From Aurantiacibacter suaedae (GTDB lineage: Bacteria; Pseudomonadota; Alphaproteobacteria; Sphingomonadales; Sphingomonadaceae), in contig NZ_SKCG01000002.1 in assembly GCF_005434915.1 (NCBI RefSeq), positions 310,948 to 374,947 on the forward strand: 64,000 nucleotides of DNA, in the 5' to 3' direction. Below the pieces are notes generated by a model, which made no database searches, was not told where the DNA came from, and was given only the letters and a program-made list of their open reading frames with translations. Shown one piece after another: positions 9,371 through 17,694 of this stretch (position 1 is the first letter of the stretch; each line of letters opens with the position of its first letter). A program made the position numbers and the translations under genes.

Positions 9371-10855
9371 ATGGCGCTGGGGCCGCGCCTGGACTTACGG
9401 CAGTCGCAATCGCTGGTGATGACGCCGCAGCTGCAGCAGGCGATCAAGCTGCTGGCGCTGTCGAACCTAGAAATCGAGACCTTCATCGGCGAGGCGCTGG
9501 AGGCCAACCCGCTGCTCGAAGCAGGGCAGGTCAGCCGCGAGGACGGCGGCGACGCACCCGCCAGCGAAACTCCGCCCGACCCCGCCACTGCCGACGACCT
9601 CATCCGCGAAGGCGCGGGCGAGGCCGATGCCCCGCTCGACCTCGACCCCACCGCGCTCGACAGCGACCGCGACACCGGCGACGGAGATCGCGGCGACTGG
9701 TCCGCCAACGACTTCGCCGCAGGTGCTGGCGAAGCGCCCGACCTCGAAAACCGCAGCGACAATGCCACCTCGCTCGCCATGCATCTGGAGGCGCAGGTCG
9801 GCTCGGTCACCGGCGACCCGCAGGCGGGCTTCGTCATGCGCCACATCATCGGTATGCTAGACGAGGCGGGCTACCTCACCGCCTCGCTGCGCGATCTCGC
9901 CAGCGATCTCGGCCTGCCGGTCGCTGAAGTCGAACAGGCGCTCACCCTCGTGCAGATGCTCGACCCGACCGGCGTGGGCGCGCGCAGCCTATCCGAATGC
10001 CTCGCTCTGCAGGCGAAGGAGGCCGACCGCTACGATCCATGCATGGAAGTGCTGATCGAGAACCTCGAGCTGGTCGCCAAGGGAGCCTTCGCGCACCTCA
10101 GACGCATCTGCGGGGTCGACGAGGAAGATCTGGTCGACATGCTGGGCGAACTGCGCAGCTACGATCCGCGGCCCGGCCTGCAATTCGGTGGCTCAACAAG
10201 CGCCGCAGTGGTGCCCGATATCCTGCTGACGCCGAGCCGCAGCGGCGGCTGGGACATCCAGCTGAACGAGGACACCCTGCCCCGCCTCGTGGTGAACCGT
10301 GGCTACTATGTAGAAGTGCGCGGAGGCTGCACGAGCAAGGAGGCGCGCGGCTGGCTTTCCGAAAAGCTGGCCGACGCCAACTGGCTGATCAAGGCGCTCG
10401 ACCAGCGCCAGAAAACGATCCTCAAGGTTGCCGCCGAAATCGTGAAGCAGCAGGACGGGTTCTTCCGCAAGGGCGTCTCCGAACTGCGCCCGCTGACGCT
10501 GGCCAAGGTGGCCGAGGCGATCGAGATGCACGAAAGCACGGTCAGCCGGGTGACGAGCAACAAATACCTCCACTGCGAGCGCGGAACCTTCGAGCTGAAG
10601 TATTTCTTCACCAGCGGTGTGGGCGGAGGCGCGGACGGCGAAGGCGCGAGCGCGGAAGCGGTGAAAGCCCGCATCAAGGCACTGACCGACGCGGAAGATC
10701 CGGCCAAAATCCTGTCCGACGATACGCTGGTGGACATGCTCAAGGCCGAAGGGTTTGACCTCGCGCGGCGCACGGTGGCGAAATACCGCGAAGCTATCGG
10801 GATCGGATCGAGCGTGCAGCGCCGGCGCGCGAAAAAGCTGGCGGCCATGGGCTGA
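9371..10855 (+). CDS. rpoN: RNA polymerase sigma-54 factor
   Basis: Alternative sigma factor that needs enhancer-binding ATPases and reads -24/-12 promoters. The 494 residues begin with the glutamine-rich activator-interacting region (LRQSQSLVMTPQLQQAIKLL). An acidic linker, the core-binding domain and the DNA-binding domain follow. The RpoN box is visible near the end as ARRTVAKYRE. A strong AGGAGG Shine-Dalgarno lies 7 bp before the ATG. A terminator follows the gene, and the hpf/ptsN genes often found downstream are not here. Confidence 0.96.
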   Translation: MALGPRLDLRQSQSLVMTPQLQQAIKLLALSNLEIETFIGEALEANPLLEAGQVSREDGGDAPASETPPDPATADDLIREGAGEADAPLDLDPTALDSDRDTGDGDRGDWSANDFAAGAGEAPDLENRSDNATSLAMHLEAQVGSVTGDPQAGFVMRHIIGMLDEAGYLTASLRDLASDLGLPVAEVEQALTLVQMLDPTGVGARSLSECLALQAKEADRYDPCMEVLIENLELVAKGAFAHLRRICGVDEEDLVDMLGELRSYDPRPGLQFGGSTSAAVVPDILLTPSRSGGWDIQLNEDTLPRLVVNRGYYVEVRGGCTSKEARGWLSEKLADANWLIKALDQRQKTILKVAAEIVKQQDGFFRKGVSELRPLTLAKVAEAIEMHESTVSRVTSNKYLHCERGTFELKYFFTSGVGGGADGEGASAEAVKARIKALTDAEDPAKILSDDTLVDMLKAEGFDLARRTVAKYREAIGIGSSVQRRRAKKLAAMG

Positions 10856-10888
10856 AAAGGCGTTGCGCAAGCCCGCGCCCGCACAGCA

Positions 10889-10920
10889 ATAGGGCGGCGG
10901 GAATACCCACCGCCCTATTT
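10889..10920. terminator. Terminator between rpoN and secreted protein gene
   Basis: ATAGGGCGG and CCGCCCTAT arms, with inner GGG/CCC pairing around an AATA loop, end in a short T-run. The stem lies between convergent genes and can serve both strands. Confidence 0.8.
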
Positions 10921-10959
10921 CAAACCGGGGTTTAAACTATTGCCCGGAGAGCATTGTCA

Positions 10960-11217
10960 TTACAAAGGCGCGCTATCCGAGATGGGCTCGCCGGTGATAT
11001 CATCCACGCCATCGCCATCTTCATCGACCGGGGCGGGAGCAGGATCGGCCGGGGGCGGAGGCGGCGGCGCTGCCTCGGTCGGCATCGGCTCAGGTGCCGG
11101 TTCGGAGGGAACCGTGGTATCCGGGCCATCGGTGTCTTGCGCGCTAACGGCAGTGCCACCCATTGCAAGTGCGAGGGCGAGCGTAGCGCCGGCGAAAGTT
11201 GCAGACATCTTTTTCAT
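10960..11217 (-). CDS. Small secreted proline-rich acidic protein
   Basis: An 85-residue protein with a clear signal peptide (MKKMSATFAGATLALALAM, cleavage near VSA-QD). The short mature part is full of Pro, Asp and Glu, including a run of six prolines and DEDGDGVDD, which resembles a calcium-binding Asp loop. The start at 11217 is chosen because AGGAGA lies upstream and the signal peptide begins there. No family recognised; periplasmic location is predicted. Confidence 0.75.
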   Translation of the reverse strand: MKKMSATFAGATLALALAMGGTAVSAQDTDGPDTTVPSEPAPEPMPTEAAPPPPPPADPAPAPVDEDGDGVDDITGEPISDSAPL

Positions 11218-11496
11218 TGGTCTCTCCTTAGTATTCGCAGCCAGTGACTGGCCTGACACCTGATTGACTTACGACAGGACTTTTGGCTCCCCCAATTGAG
11301 GCGAGATGATGGCAATAATCGACCATCCGTTTACGTTAATATAGGGTTCAGCACAGAATTGCGGTGAACCGAAAAATGGGGCGGTGAGAGCGACAGCTTG
11401 GGGGCGCCGACGCGGCGAATTCGGTCAGACGAGGCCTTGGCCACGCTCATGATCGCCTCAATTGTATGTCACCAGTGAGCCCTGAGCACAGTTCGC

Positions 11497-11731
11497 AAGA
11501 CTGTCACTTTGAGCGACATAAGCGGGCCCCCTGATCAAGACCGGCGGCGACGACATGGGTTAAGGCCAATCCCGGCAAGCCTCGGCTGCTAGCCAAAAGC
11601 GCGAGCGAAGCGACGGCAAGGACGACCGCCCACCCGCAGCAGCTCCGCAGCCGGCAGGGCGAAAGGAACACCCGCGAGGACGCCCGGCCCGGATGGTCGG
11701 GCATGAAGCAAGCAGTGTCACTCAAAAGACT
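11497..11731. mobile_element. MITE-like element with imperfect terminal inverted repeats
   Basis: TTTGAGCGACA (11508-11518) matches the reverse complement of TGTCACTCAAA (11716-11726) at 10 of 11 positions. The direct repeat AAGACT flanks the pair at 11497-11502 and 11726-11731 and could be a target-site duplication. The interior is GC-rich with a small hairpin (GCCCG/CGGGC near 11682-11702) and no transposase. Interpretation as a non-autonomous element is inference. Confidence 0.45.
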
Positions 11732-11853
11732 CAGAAAAAAGTCTTAACGAAGGTAACGCGTTATTAACCTTTTTTAGTGACAAGTTGCGTGGTTAATTTA
11801 CGGAAAGACCCTTTATAAGGGGGGTAATCCGCAGCAATTGGGGTGTGACGAAC
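11728..11853 (+). promoter_or_regulatory. ctrA upstream control region
   Basis: AT-rich leader before ctrA. It contains a GANTC methylation-type site (GACTC, 11728-11732), the palindrome AAGACT-N8-AGTCTT (11726-11745), and two TTAAC-like half-sites (around 11743 and 11764). In Caulobacter, ctrA is controlled by GANTC methylation and by CtrA itself, so these are plausible. None of the TTAA pairs has the exact 7-bp CtrA spacing. Confidence 0.4.
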
Positions 11854-12561
11854 ATGCGCGTTCTGTTGATCGAAGACGAGCCGACGACCGCCAAGGCCAT
11901 CGAGCTGATGCTCACGACCGAAGGCTTCAATGTCTATTCGACCGACCTGGGCGAAGAAGGTCTCGATCTGGGCAAGCTGTATGATTACGATATCATCCTG
12001 CTCGATCTGAACTTGCCTGACATGCATGGTTACGACGTTCTCAAGAAGCTGCGCGTGGCCAAGGTGCAGACCCCGGTTCTCATTCTCTCCGGCATTTCGG
12101 AGATGGATTCGAAGATCCGCTCGTTCGGGTTTGGCGCAGATGATTATGTCACCAAGCCGTTCCACCGCGACGAGCTGATCGCCCGCATCTATGCCGTGGT
12201 GCGCCGTTCGAAGGGCCACAGCCAGTCGATCATCCGCACCGGCAAGCTGGCGGTGAACCTCGATGCCAAGACCGTGGAAGTCGATGGCGCGCGGGTGCAT
12301 CTCACCGGCAAGGAATATGCGATGCTCGAGCTACTCAGCTTGCGCAAGGGCACCACGCTGACCAAGGAAATGTTCCTCAACCACCTCTATGGCGGGATGG
12401 ACGAGCCGGAACTGAAGATCATCGACGTGTTCATCTGCAAGCTGCGCAAGAAGCTGTCGAGCGCGTGCGGCGGCGATAACTATATCGAGACCGTCTGGGG
12501 CCGCGGCTATGTGCTGCGTGATCCCGATGAAGAGGCTTCGGACGAATCCGAAGCGGCCTGA
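11854..12561 (+). CDS. ctrA: Cell-cycle response regulator CtrA
   Basis: Master response regulator of alphaproteobacterial development; as phosphoprotein it binds TTAA-N7-TTAA sites. The 235 residues comprise a receiver domain (1-118; phosphoacceptor Asp51 in [12 protein letters not shown]) and an OmpR-type winged helix (about 130-230, with the near-invariant blocks [20 protein letters not shown] and [16 protein letters not shown]). The C-terminus ends in Glu-Ala-Ala, matching the two alanines that ClpXP recognises in Caulobacter CtrA. I start at the ATG because MRVLLIEDE aligns with CtrA; a GTG at 11845 would add three residues. Confidence 0.96.
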   Translation: MRVLLIEDEPTTAKAIELMLTTEGFNVYSTDLGEEGLDLGKLYDYDIILLDLNLPDMHGYDVLKKLRVAKVQTPVLILSGISEMDSKIRSFGFGADDYVTKPFHRDELIARIYAVVRRSKGHSQSIIRTGKLAVNLDAKTVEVDGARVHLTGKEYAMLELLSLRKGTTLTKEMFLNHLYGGMDEPELKIIDVFICKLRKKLSSACGGDNYIETVWGRGYVLRDPDEEASDESEAA

Positions 12562-12594
12562 GTTTAATAAGGGTATCCGGTACCCCCCAAGAGG

Positions 12595-12622
12595 CGCCCC
12601 GTCGGTTCAGGCTGACGGGGCG
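12595..12622. terminator. Hairpin terminator after ctrA
   Basis: CGCCCCGTC (12595-12603) pairs with GACGGGGCG (12614-12622) around a 10-nt loop. It lies between ctrA and the convergent MscS gene, overlapping the last codons of the latter. The U-tract is poor. Confidence 0.6.
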
Positions 12623-13845
12623 TCTGCCTTGTCCGGTCGGGCAACAAGCGCACCAAGATCGAGGCCGCTGGGTTGCTGGAACAGGCGCAGGCCGAATTCG
12701 GGCAGGATCGCGATCAGGTGGTCGAACAGGTCTGACTGGATCGCTTCGTATTCGGCCCAGTCGGTGGTGCCGGTGAAACAATAGATTTCGAGCGGCAGCC
12801 CCTGCGCGGTCGGCTCCAGTTGGCGCACCATCAGCGTGAAGCCCTTACTCGCCACCCGCGGATGGGCGCGCAGCCAGGCTATGACATAGGCGCGGAAGGT
12901 GCCGATGTTGGTAAGCCGCCGCGCGTTGACGGGGTTGATGTCGCCCGAGACTTCACGGGTGTTCCATTCCTCGATCTCGGACCGCTTGGCCGAGAGATAG
13001 GGTTGCAGCACGCGGAAGCGGTTCAGATCGGCCACCTGTTCCTCGGTGAGGAAGCGGATGGAGTTCTGATCGAGCGAAAGTGAACGCTTGATCCGCCGTC
13101 CGCCCGCATCCTGCATCCCGCGCCAATTGCGGAAGCTGTCGGAGATCAGCATGTGCGTGGGAATGGTGGTGATGGTCTTGTCGAAGTTCTGCACCTTCAC
13201 CGTGTGCAGCGCGATGTCGATCACGTCGCCATCGGCGTTCATGCCGGGCATCTCGATCCAGTCGCCCACGCGCAGCATGTCGTTGCTGGAAAGCTGGACC
13301 GAGGCCACCAGTGACAGGATCGTATCCTTGAACACCAGCATCAGCACCGCGGCCATCGCGCCGAGACCGGACAGGAGCAGCAGGGGCGACTCGCCGATGA
13401 GCACCGCAATGCCAAGGATTGCCGCCGCGCAGTAAACAACGATCTTGAGCACCTGGAGATAGCCCTTGATCGGGCGGGCTCTGGCTTCGGGACGGCGGCG
13501 GTACAGCTCTTCGAGATAGTCGAGCGACTTACTGATCGCCATCGCCACGGCCAGCACGATGCAACAGCGCGCCACGGCGATGATTACCGAGTCGAGATCC
13601 GCCGGCACGTAGGGCACCAGCTCGATCCCGCGCGACACCACCAACAGCGGGATAACCTTCGCAAGGCGAGCGACCCCGCGGTCGGCAGTCTTGCTGCGGG
13701 CATCGAGGAAGGGCGCCGCCAGCCGGAGAAGCACGTGTTTGATCAGCCAGTCCACCGCAAAGGCGACAAGCGCGAGCACGGCAAGTCCGATCACCGTCTG
13801 CAGGACGGGCGCAAGCTGGGCGAACTGGGCGAGGAGTGTCTGCAT
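12607..13845 (-). CDS. MscS-family mechanosensitive ion channel (YbdG-like)
   Basis: A 412-residue channel-type membrane protein. Several hydrophobic spans lead into the MscS core (ILGIAVLIGESPLLLLSGLG, VQLSSNDMLRVGDWIEMP), followed by a cytosolic domain that includes RRLTNIGTFRAYVIAWLR. The long C-terminal domain resembles the YbdG subgroup of MscS proteins, a family-level guess. The start at 13845 (MQTLLAQFAQL) fits; upstream codons would run over the divergent trmB leader. This is the second MscS-type gene in the window and has no BON domain. Confidence 0.9.
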   Translation of the reverse strand: MQTLLAQFAQLAPVLQTVIGLAVLALVAFAVDWLIKHVLLRLAAPFLDARSKTADRGVARLAKVIPLLVVSRGIELVPYVPADLDSVIIAVARCCIVLAVAMAISKSLDYLEELYRRRPEARARPIKGYLQVLKIVVYCAAAILGIAVLIGESPLLLLSGLGAMAAVLMLVFKDTILSLVASVQLSSNDMLRVGDWIEMPGMNADGDVIDIALHTVKVQNFDKTITTIPTHMLISDSFRNWRGMQDAGGRRIKRSLSLDQNSIRFLTEEQVADLNRFRVLQPYLSAKRSEIEEWNTREVSGDINPVNARRLTNIGTFRAYVIAWLRAHPRVASKGFTLMVRQLEPTAQGLPLEIYCFTGTTDWAEYEAIQSDLFDHLIAILPEFGLRLFQQPSGLDLGALVARPDKADAPSA

Positions 13846-13942
13846 GGCGCAACGAGAGCTAGGGACTGGCGCGCAGCAAACCAACCCCTCGCTTCGCCAC
13901 GGCACTGGACAACACCGCGCAAACCGGCCTAGCGGGCGCGCC

Positions 13943-14650
13943 ATGAGTGCACACAAGGAAGGCGATCCCACCACGCTGAAGCGGCTTTATGGTCGCAGCC
14001 AGGGCAAGAAGCTGCGCGCCGGGCAGCAGGAACTGGTCGACACGCTCCTGCCGCGCATTGCCGTGCCCGAAGACGGCCCGATCACTGCCGAGCGCCTGTT
14101 CGGGCACGATTGCCCGCTGCATTTCGAGATCGGCTTTGGCGGCGGCGAACACATGGCTTACCGCGCCGACCTCCTGCCCGACCATGGCTTTATCGGCGCC
14201 GAACCCTTCATCAATGGGGTAGCCCAGGCCCTCACCCACATTGAAGAAGGCAACCTCGGCAATGTCCGTGTCTACAACGGCGATGCGCTACAAGTGCTGG
14301 AGCGTATTCCCGATGGTTCGCTGACCATGCTCTATCTGCTGCACCCCGATCCCTGGCCCAAGGCCAAGCACGCCAAGCGCCGGATGATGAACGACGGCCC
14401 CGTGCAGATGATCGCCAGGAAGCTGAAGCCGGGCGGCGAGTTCCGCTTCGGCACCGATCACCCTGTCTATGTTCGCCATGCGCTGATGGTGATGCAGCGC
14501 TTCACCGACCAGTTCGAGTGGCAGGTGACAGGCCCGGAGAGCTTCCAGAACCGCCCCTCGGGCTGGCCCGAAACGCGCTACGAACACAAGGCGCGCACGA
14601 CCTACGGTCACGAAGTCTGGTATTTTCGCTATAGGCGCACCGACGCCTAG
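13943..14650 (+). CDS. trmB: tRNA (guanine-N7)-methyltransferase
   Basis: Forms 7-methylguanosine at position 46 of tRNAs. The 235 residues show the SAM-binding segment FEIGFGGGEH and the family blocks GAEPFINGVAQAL, LHPDPWPKAKHAKRR and FGTDHPVYVRH. The start at 13943 (MSAHKEGDPTTLKRLYGR) matches the basic N-terminus of the family. It diverges from the MscS gene 97 bp away, and its stop overlaps the stop of the convergent Nudix gene. Confidence 0.95.
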   Translation: MSAHKEGDPTTLKRLYGRSQGKKLRAGQQELVDTLLPRIAVPEDGPITAERLFGHDCPLHFEIGFGGGEHMAYRADLLPDHGFIGAEPFINGVAQALTHIEEGNLGNVRVYNGDALQVLERIPDGSLTMLYLLHPDPWPKAKHAKRRMMNDGPVQMIARKLKPGGEFRFGTDHPVYVRHALMVMQRFTDQFEWQVTGPESFQNRPSGWPETRYEHKARTTYGHEVWYFRYRRTDA

Positions 14651-15105
14651 TCGGCTGGCGGCCTGGGATCAGCCGACACGCAGATAGCCTGTGCCTGCCG
14701 CGCGACTTCCGCGACATTCACGCTGAGCGCGACATTGGCATCGGCAAGACCATCAACACAGAACCATTCCGCTTCGAGCGCGTCGTCGCCCGCGAGCGGT
14801 TCGCCTGCGAGCCATCGGCACAGCACGGCGATCAACACGAAGTGGCGGCGCAGGGTTCCGTCCTCGGCGTGGTCGAATACGTCCACAGCCGTGAACGTTT
14901 GCAAGGCTTCGCCTCGGATCGCGGTTTCCTCGTAAAGCTCGCGAATGGCGGCCTGCTCGATGGTTTCGCCCGCTTCGATCTTCCCGCCAGGAAAGCCCCA
15001 CCGCCCGGCATCGGGCCGATTGGCGCGGCGAACCAGCAGGACCTGCCCTGCGCGAACAACGACGGCGATAGTCGCCGCAACCGGCCGTTCTGATCGTTGC
15101 GTCAT
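14647..15105 (-). CDS. Nudix hydrolase (MutT-like)
   Basis: A 152-residue nucleoside-diphosphate-linked hydrolase; 8-oxo-dGTP cleansing is likely but not proven. The Nudix box is complete: GGKIEAGETIEQ and REL-EE within REAIRELYEETAI-type spacing, preceded by RWGFPGG. Its end overlaps the end of trmB by 4 bp. Its start codon overlaps the start codon of a small gene on the other strand at CATG (15103-15106). Confidence 0.88.
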   Translation of the reverse strand: MTQRSERPVAATIAVVVRAGQVLLVRRANRPDAGRWGFPGGKIEAGETIEQAAIRELYEETAIRGEALQTFTAVDVFDHAEDGTLRRHFVLIAVLCRWLAGEPLAGDDALEAEWFCVDGLADANVALSVNVAEVARQAQAICVSADPRPPAD

Positions 15106-15241
15106 GAGACGAGCCCTTTCCGAAGATCGATTGTCTGCCGTCGCAGCGTTTCGCAGCCGTCCGGTGCAGAAGATAGCGCGATATTACGAGTACGAATCGC
15201 TGCTCGGCGACCGCGAGCCGCCGCTCGACTATCGCAAGTAA
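15104..15241 (+). CDS. Small basic protein, 45 residues
   Basis: A short frame encoding a basic peptide with a compact C-terminal block (VQKIARYYEYESLLG) that looks conserved rather than random. Its ATG shares the palindrome CATG with the start codon of the Nudix gene on the opposite strand. No strong ribosome-binding site is visible upstream. A perfect hairpin lies 34 bp after the stop. I do not recognise the function; it could be spurious. Confidence 0.5.
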   Translation: MRRALSEDRLSAVAAFRSRPVQKIARYYEYESLLGDREPPLDYRK

Positions 15242-15274
15242 CGGCAGGCGGTCCGCTCCGCCAATCGTTCACAC

Positions 15275-15304
15275 GGGCAGGGAGCCATAACCGGCTCCCT
15301 GCCC
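15275..15304. terminator. Perfect 12-bp hairpin after maeB
   Basis: GGGCAGGGAGCC (15275-15286) and GGCTCCCTGCCC (15293-15304) enclose a 6-nt loop. It sits 9 bp past the malic enzyme stop and also downstream of the small plus-strand frame, so it could terminate both. There is no good U-tract. Confidence 0.65.
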
Positions 15305-15313
15305 GAATGCGGT

Positions 15314-17590
15314 TTAGCCCAGCACCCCGGCGCTCGCCAGCACGGCCAGCGTGAGGATATCGGGCGCAATCGAGGTCATCGGCGCGATCTGGACCGGTTT
15401 TTCCGAACCGATCAGCATCGGCCCGATGGTCGCATCGCCGCCCAGTTCGCGCAGCAACTTGGCAGATAGGTTCGCGCTTTGCAGACCCGGCATGATCAGC
15501 ACGTTCGCCGGACCCGACAGGCGGCTGAACGGATAGAGCTTCATCACCTTCGGGTTGAGCGCGGCATCGGGCGCCATTTCGCCCTCGTATTCGAAGCCCG
15601 GCTCTTCCTCATCAAGGATGGCGACGGCCTCGCGGATGTTCTCCAGCCATTGGCCCGAGGGGTTGCCGAAGGTCGAGTACGACAGGAAAGCCACACGCGG
15701 TTCGTGCCCCATGCGGCGCGCAACGGCAGCGGTTTCCTTCGCGATATGCGCGAGTTCCTTGGCAGTGGGACGTTCGTTCATGGTGGTGTCGGCAAGGAAC
15801 GTGGTGTGGTTCTTGCCAATCATCATGTGGACCCCGAAGGGGATCGCGCCCGGCTTCGGATCGAGCACGCGGGCAACTTCGCGCGCCGTCTGGCTGAAAG
15901 TGCGGGTAAGGCCCGAAATCATCCCATCGCCATGGCCCAGCGCCACCAGCAGCGCGGCGAATACGTTACGCTCCTGATTGACCATGCGGCGCACGTCGCG
16001 CTCGGTGTAGCCCCGGCGTTGCAGCCGCTTGTAGAGATACTCCACCATCGGCTCGATATGCTCGGAGGTGTAGGAGTTCTCGATGATGTAGCTGTCAGGA
16101 TCGTCGACCGCGAGTTCGACCAGCTTCTCGCGCACCTTCTCGGTGCGTCCCACCAGGATCGGCGTGCCGTAACCGAAATCGCGGAACTGGATCGCGGCGC
16201 GCAGGGCCACCTCTTCCTCGGCCTCGGCGAAGACCATCCGCCCCGGATTGGCCTTGGCCAGCGAGTAGATGTTGGTGAGCGCCGCCGTGGTCGGGTTAAG
16301 CCTCGCCTTGAGGCTGTGGGCGTAGATGTCGAAGTCCTCGATCGGGGCCAGCGCCACGCCCGAATCCATCGCCGCCTTCGCCACCGCCGAAGACACCACC
16401 TCGATCAGGCGCGGGTCGAACGGCGCGGGGATGATGTAGTCGGTGCCGAACTGGTGGTTGATGCCATAGGCCGCCGCTACTTCCTCCGGCACCGGCCGAC
16501 GCGCGAGTTCCGCAATCGCATGGGCCGCCGCGATCTTCATTTCCTCGTTGATCGTGGTTGCCTGCACGTCAAGCGCGCCGCGGAAGATGAACGGGAAGCC
16601 GAGCACGTTGTTGACCTGATTCGGATAGTCCGACCGGCCCGTCGCCACGATGGCATCGGGGCGCACGGCCTTGGCCGCATCGGGGGTGATCTCGGGGTCG
16701 GGGTTGGCCATGGCGAAGATGATCGGCTGGTCGGCCATGCCCTTCACCCATTCGGGCTTGAGCGCGTCCTTCGCCGAGAGGCCGAGGAAGATATCCGCGC
16801 CTTGGAGCGCGTCTTCCAGCGTGCGGCGGTCGGTCTCGACCGCGTGCGCGCTTTTCCACTGGTCGACATTGTCGCGGCCCGGGAAGATCACGCCCGAACG
16901 GTCGCACATCAGCACATTTTCGTGGCGCACGCCCATCGACTTGATCAGTGCGGTGCAGGCAATCGCCGCCGCACCTGCACCGTTGACCACCACCTTCACA
17001 TCCTCAAGCTTGCGCCCGGTGAGATGGCAGGCATTGACGAGACCCGCCGCCGTGATGATCGCGGTGCCGTGCTGGTCGTCGTGCATGATCGGCACGTTCA
17101 TCCGCTCGCGCAGTTCCTGCTCGATGATGAAGCATTCCGGGGCCTTGATGTCCTCAAGGTTGATCCCGCCGAAGCTAGGCCCCATCAACGCGACGGCATT
17201 GATGAAGGCTTCGGGATCCTCGGTGTCGAGTTCGAGATCGATCGCATCGACATCGGCAAAGCGCTTGAACAGCACGGCCTTGCCTTCCATCACCGGCTTG
17301 GAAGCCAGCGCGCCCAGATTGCCGAGGCCAAGGATGGCGGTGCCGTTGGAGATGACCGCGACGAGGTTTGAACGCGCCGTGTACTTCGCCGCCAGCGAAG
17401 GATCTTCGGCAATCGCCTTCACCGGCGCGGCCACACCGGGCGAATAGGCCAGCGACAGATCGCGCTGGGTCGCCATCGGCTTCGACGCCACGATCTCAAT
17501 CTTACCGGGGCGGATCGTCTCGTGATAGAACAGCGCTTCGCGGGTGGTGAAATCCTGGTTGGTCTCGTCGTCTTTCACGTCAATCTCCAT
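15314..17590 (-). CDS. maeB: NADP-dependent malic enzyme with phosphotransacetylase-like domain
   Basis: Decarboxylates malate to pyruvate with NADP reduction. The 758 residues have an N-terminal malic enzyme half (YSPGVAAPVKAI, DIKAPECFIIE, HDDQHGTAII, VVNGAGAAAIAC). The C-terminal half is a phosphotransacetylase-like domain (NPGRMVFAEAEEE onward), which in the MaeB class is usually regulatory and binds acetyl-CoA. The start at 17590 (MEIDVKDDE) is preferred; an upstream extension would run into the mutS leader. It diverges from mutS. Confidence 0.95.
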   Translation of the reverse strand: MEIDVKDDETNQDFTTREALFYHETIRPGKIEIVASKPMATQRDLSLAYSPGVAAPVKAIAEDPSLAAKYTARSNLVAVISNGTAILGLGNLGALASKPVMEGKAVLFKRFADVDAIDLELDTEDPEAFINAVALMGPSFGGINLEDIKAPECFIIEQELRERMNVPIMHDDQHGTAIITAAGLVNACHLTGRKLEDVKVVVNGAGAAAIACTALIKSMGVRHENVLMCDRSGVIFPGRDNVDQWKSAHAVETDRRTLEDALQGADIFLGLSAKDALKPEWVKGMADQPIIFAMANPDPEITPDAAKAVRPDAIVATGRSDYPNQVNNVLGFPFIFRGALDVQATTINEEMKIAAAHAIAELARRPVPEEVAAAYGINHQFGTDYIIPAPFDPRLIEVVSSAVAKAAMDSGVALAPIEDFDIYAHSLKARLNPTTAALTNIYSLAKANPGRMVFAEAEEEVALRAAIQFRDFGYGTPILVGRTEKVREKLVELAVDDPDSYIIENSYTSEHIEPMVEYLYKRLQRRGYTERDVRRMVNQERNVFAALLVALGHGDGMISGLTRTFSQTAREVARVLDPKPGAIPFGVHMMIGKNHTTFLADTTMNERPTAKELAHIAKETAAVARRMGHEPRVAFLSYSTFGNPSGQWLENIREAVAILDEEEPGFEYEGEMAPDAALNPKVMKLYPFSRLSGPANVLIMPGLQSANLSAKLLRELGGDATIGPMLIGSEKPVQIAPMTSIAPDILTLAVLASAGVLG

Positions 17591-17694
17591 GTGCTGGCCA
17601 CCGCCATAAAGAGGTGAGCCGCGCGGGGATAGGGGAAAGGCGCCCGGCGAGCCTTTCCGAATCGCCTCGGGCAAGGCTAGGCCTCACCGCGATC

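Larger units (their letters stand above)
11218..11853. other. 636-bp gene-free region upstream of ctrA
   Basis: No convincing gene. The left part (11260-11496) shows nothing clear apart from AT-rich patches near 11330. The middle (11497-11731) holds a MITE-like element. The right part (11732-11853) is AT-rich and probably holds the ctrA promoter. A 73-codon reading frame spans the element on the minus strand, but it starts and ends in the terminal repeats and looks like element sequence rather than a gene. Confidence 0.7.

Noticed and set aside
11504-11725. 73-codon minus-strand frame upstream of ctrA as a membrane peptide gene
   Set aside because: It begins and ends within the terminal repeats of the proposed MITE-like element and has no convincing ribosome-binding site; better explained as element sequence.
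11740-11815. Canonical CtrA box (TTAA-N7-TTAA) in the ctrA promoter
   Set aside because: TTAA half-sites are present, but none has a partner at exactly 7 bp; kept only as weak half-sites.
15479-17371. Long open frame on the plus strand opposite maeB
   Set aside because: Antisense to a fully recognised gene; the translation is low-complexity His/Arg/Glu-rich with no domain, a common artefact of high GC.
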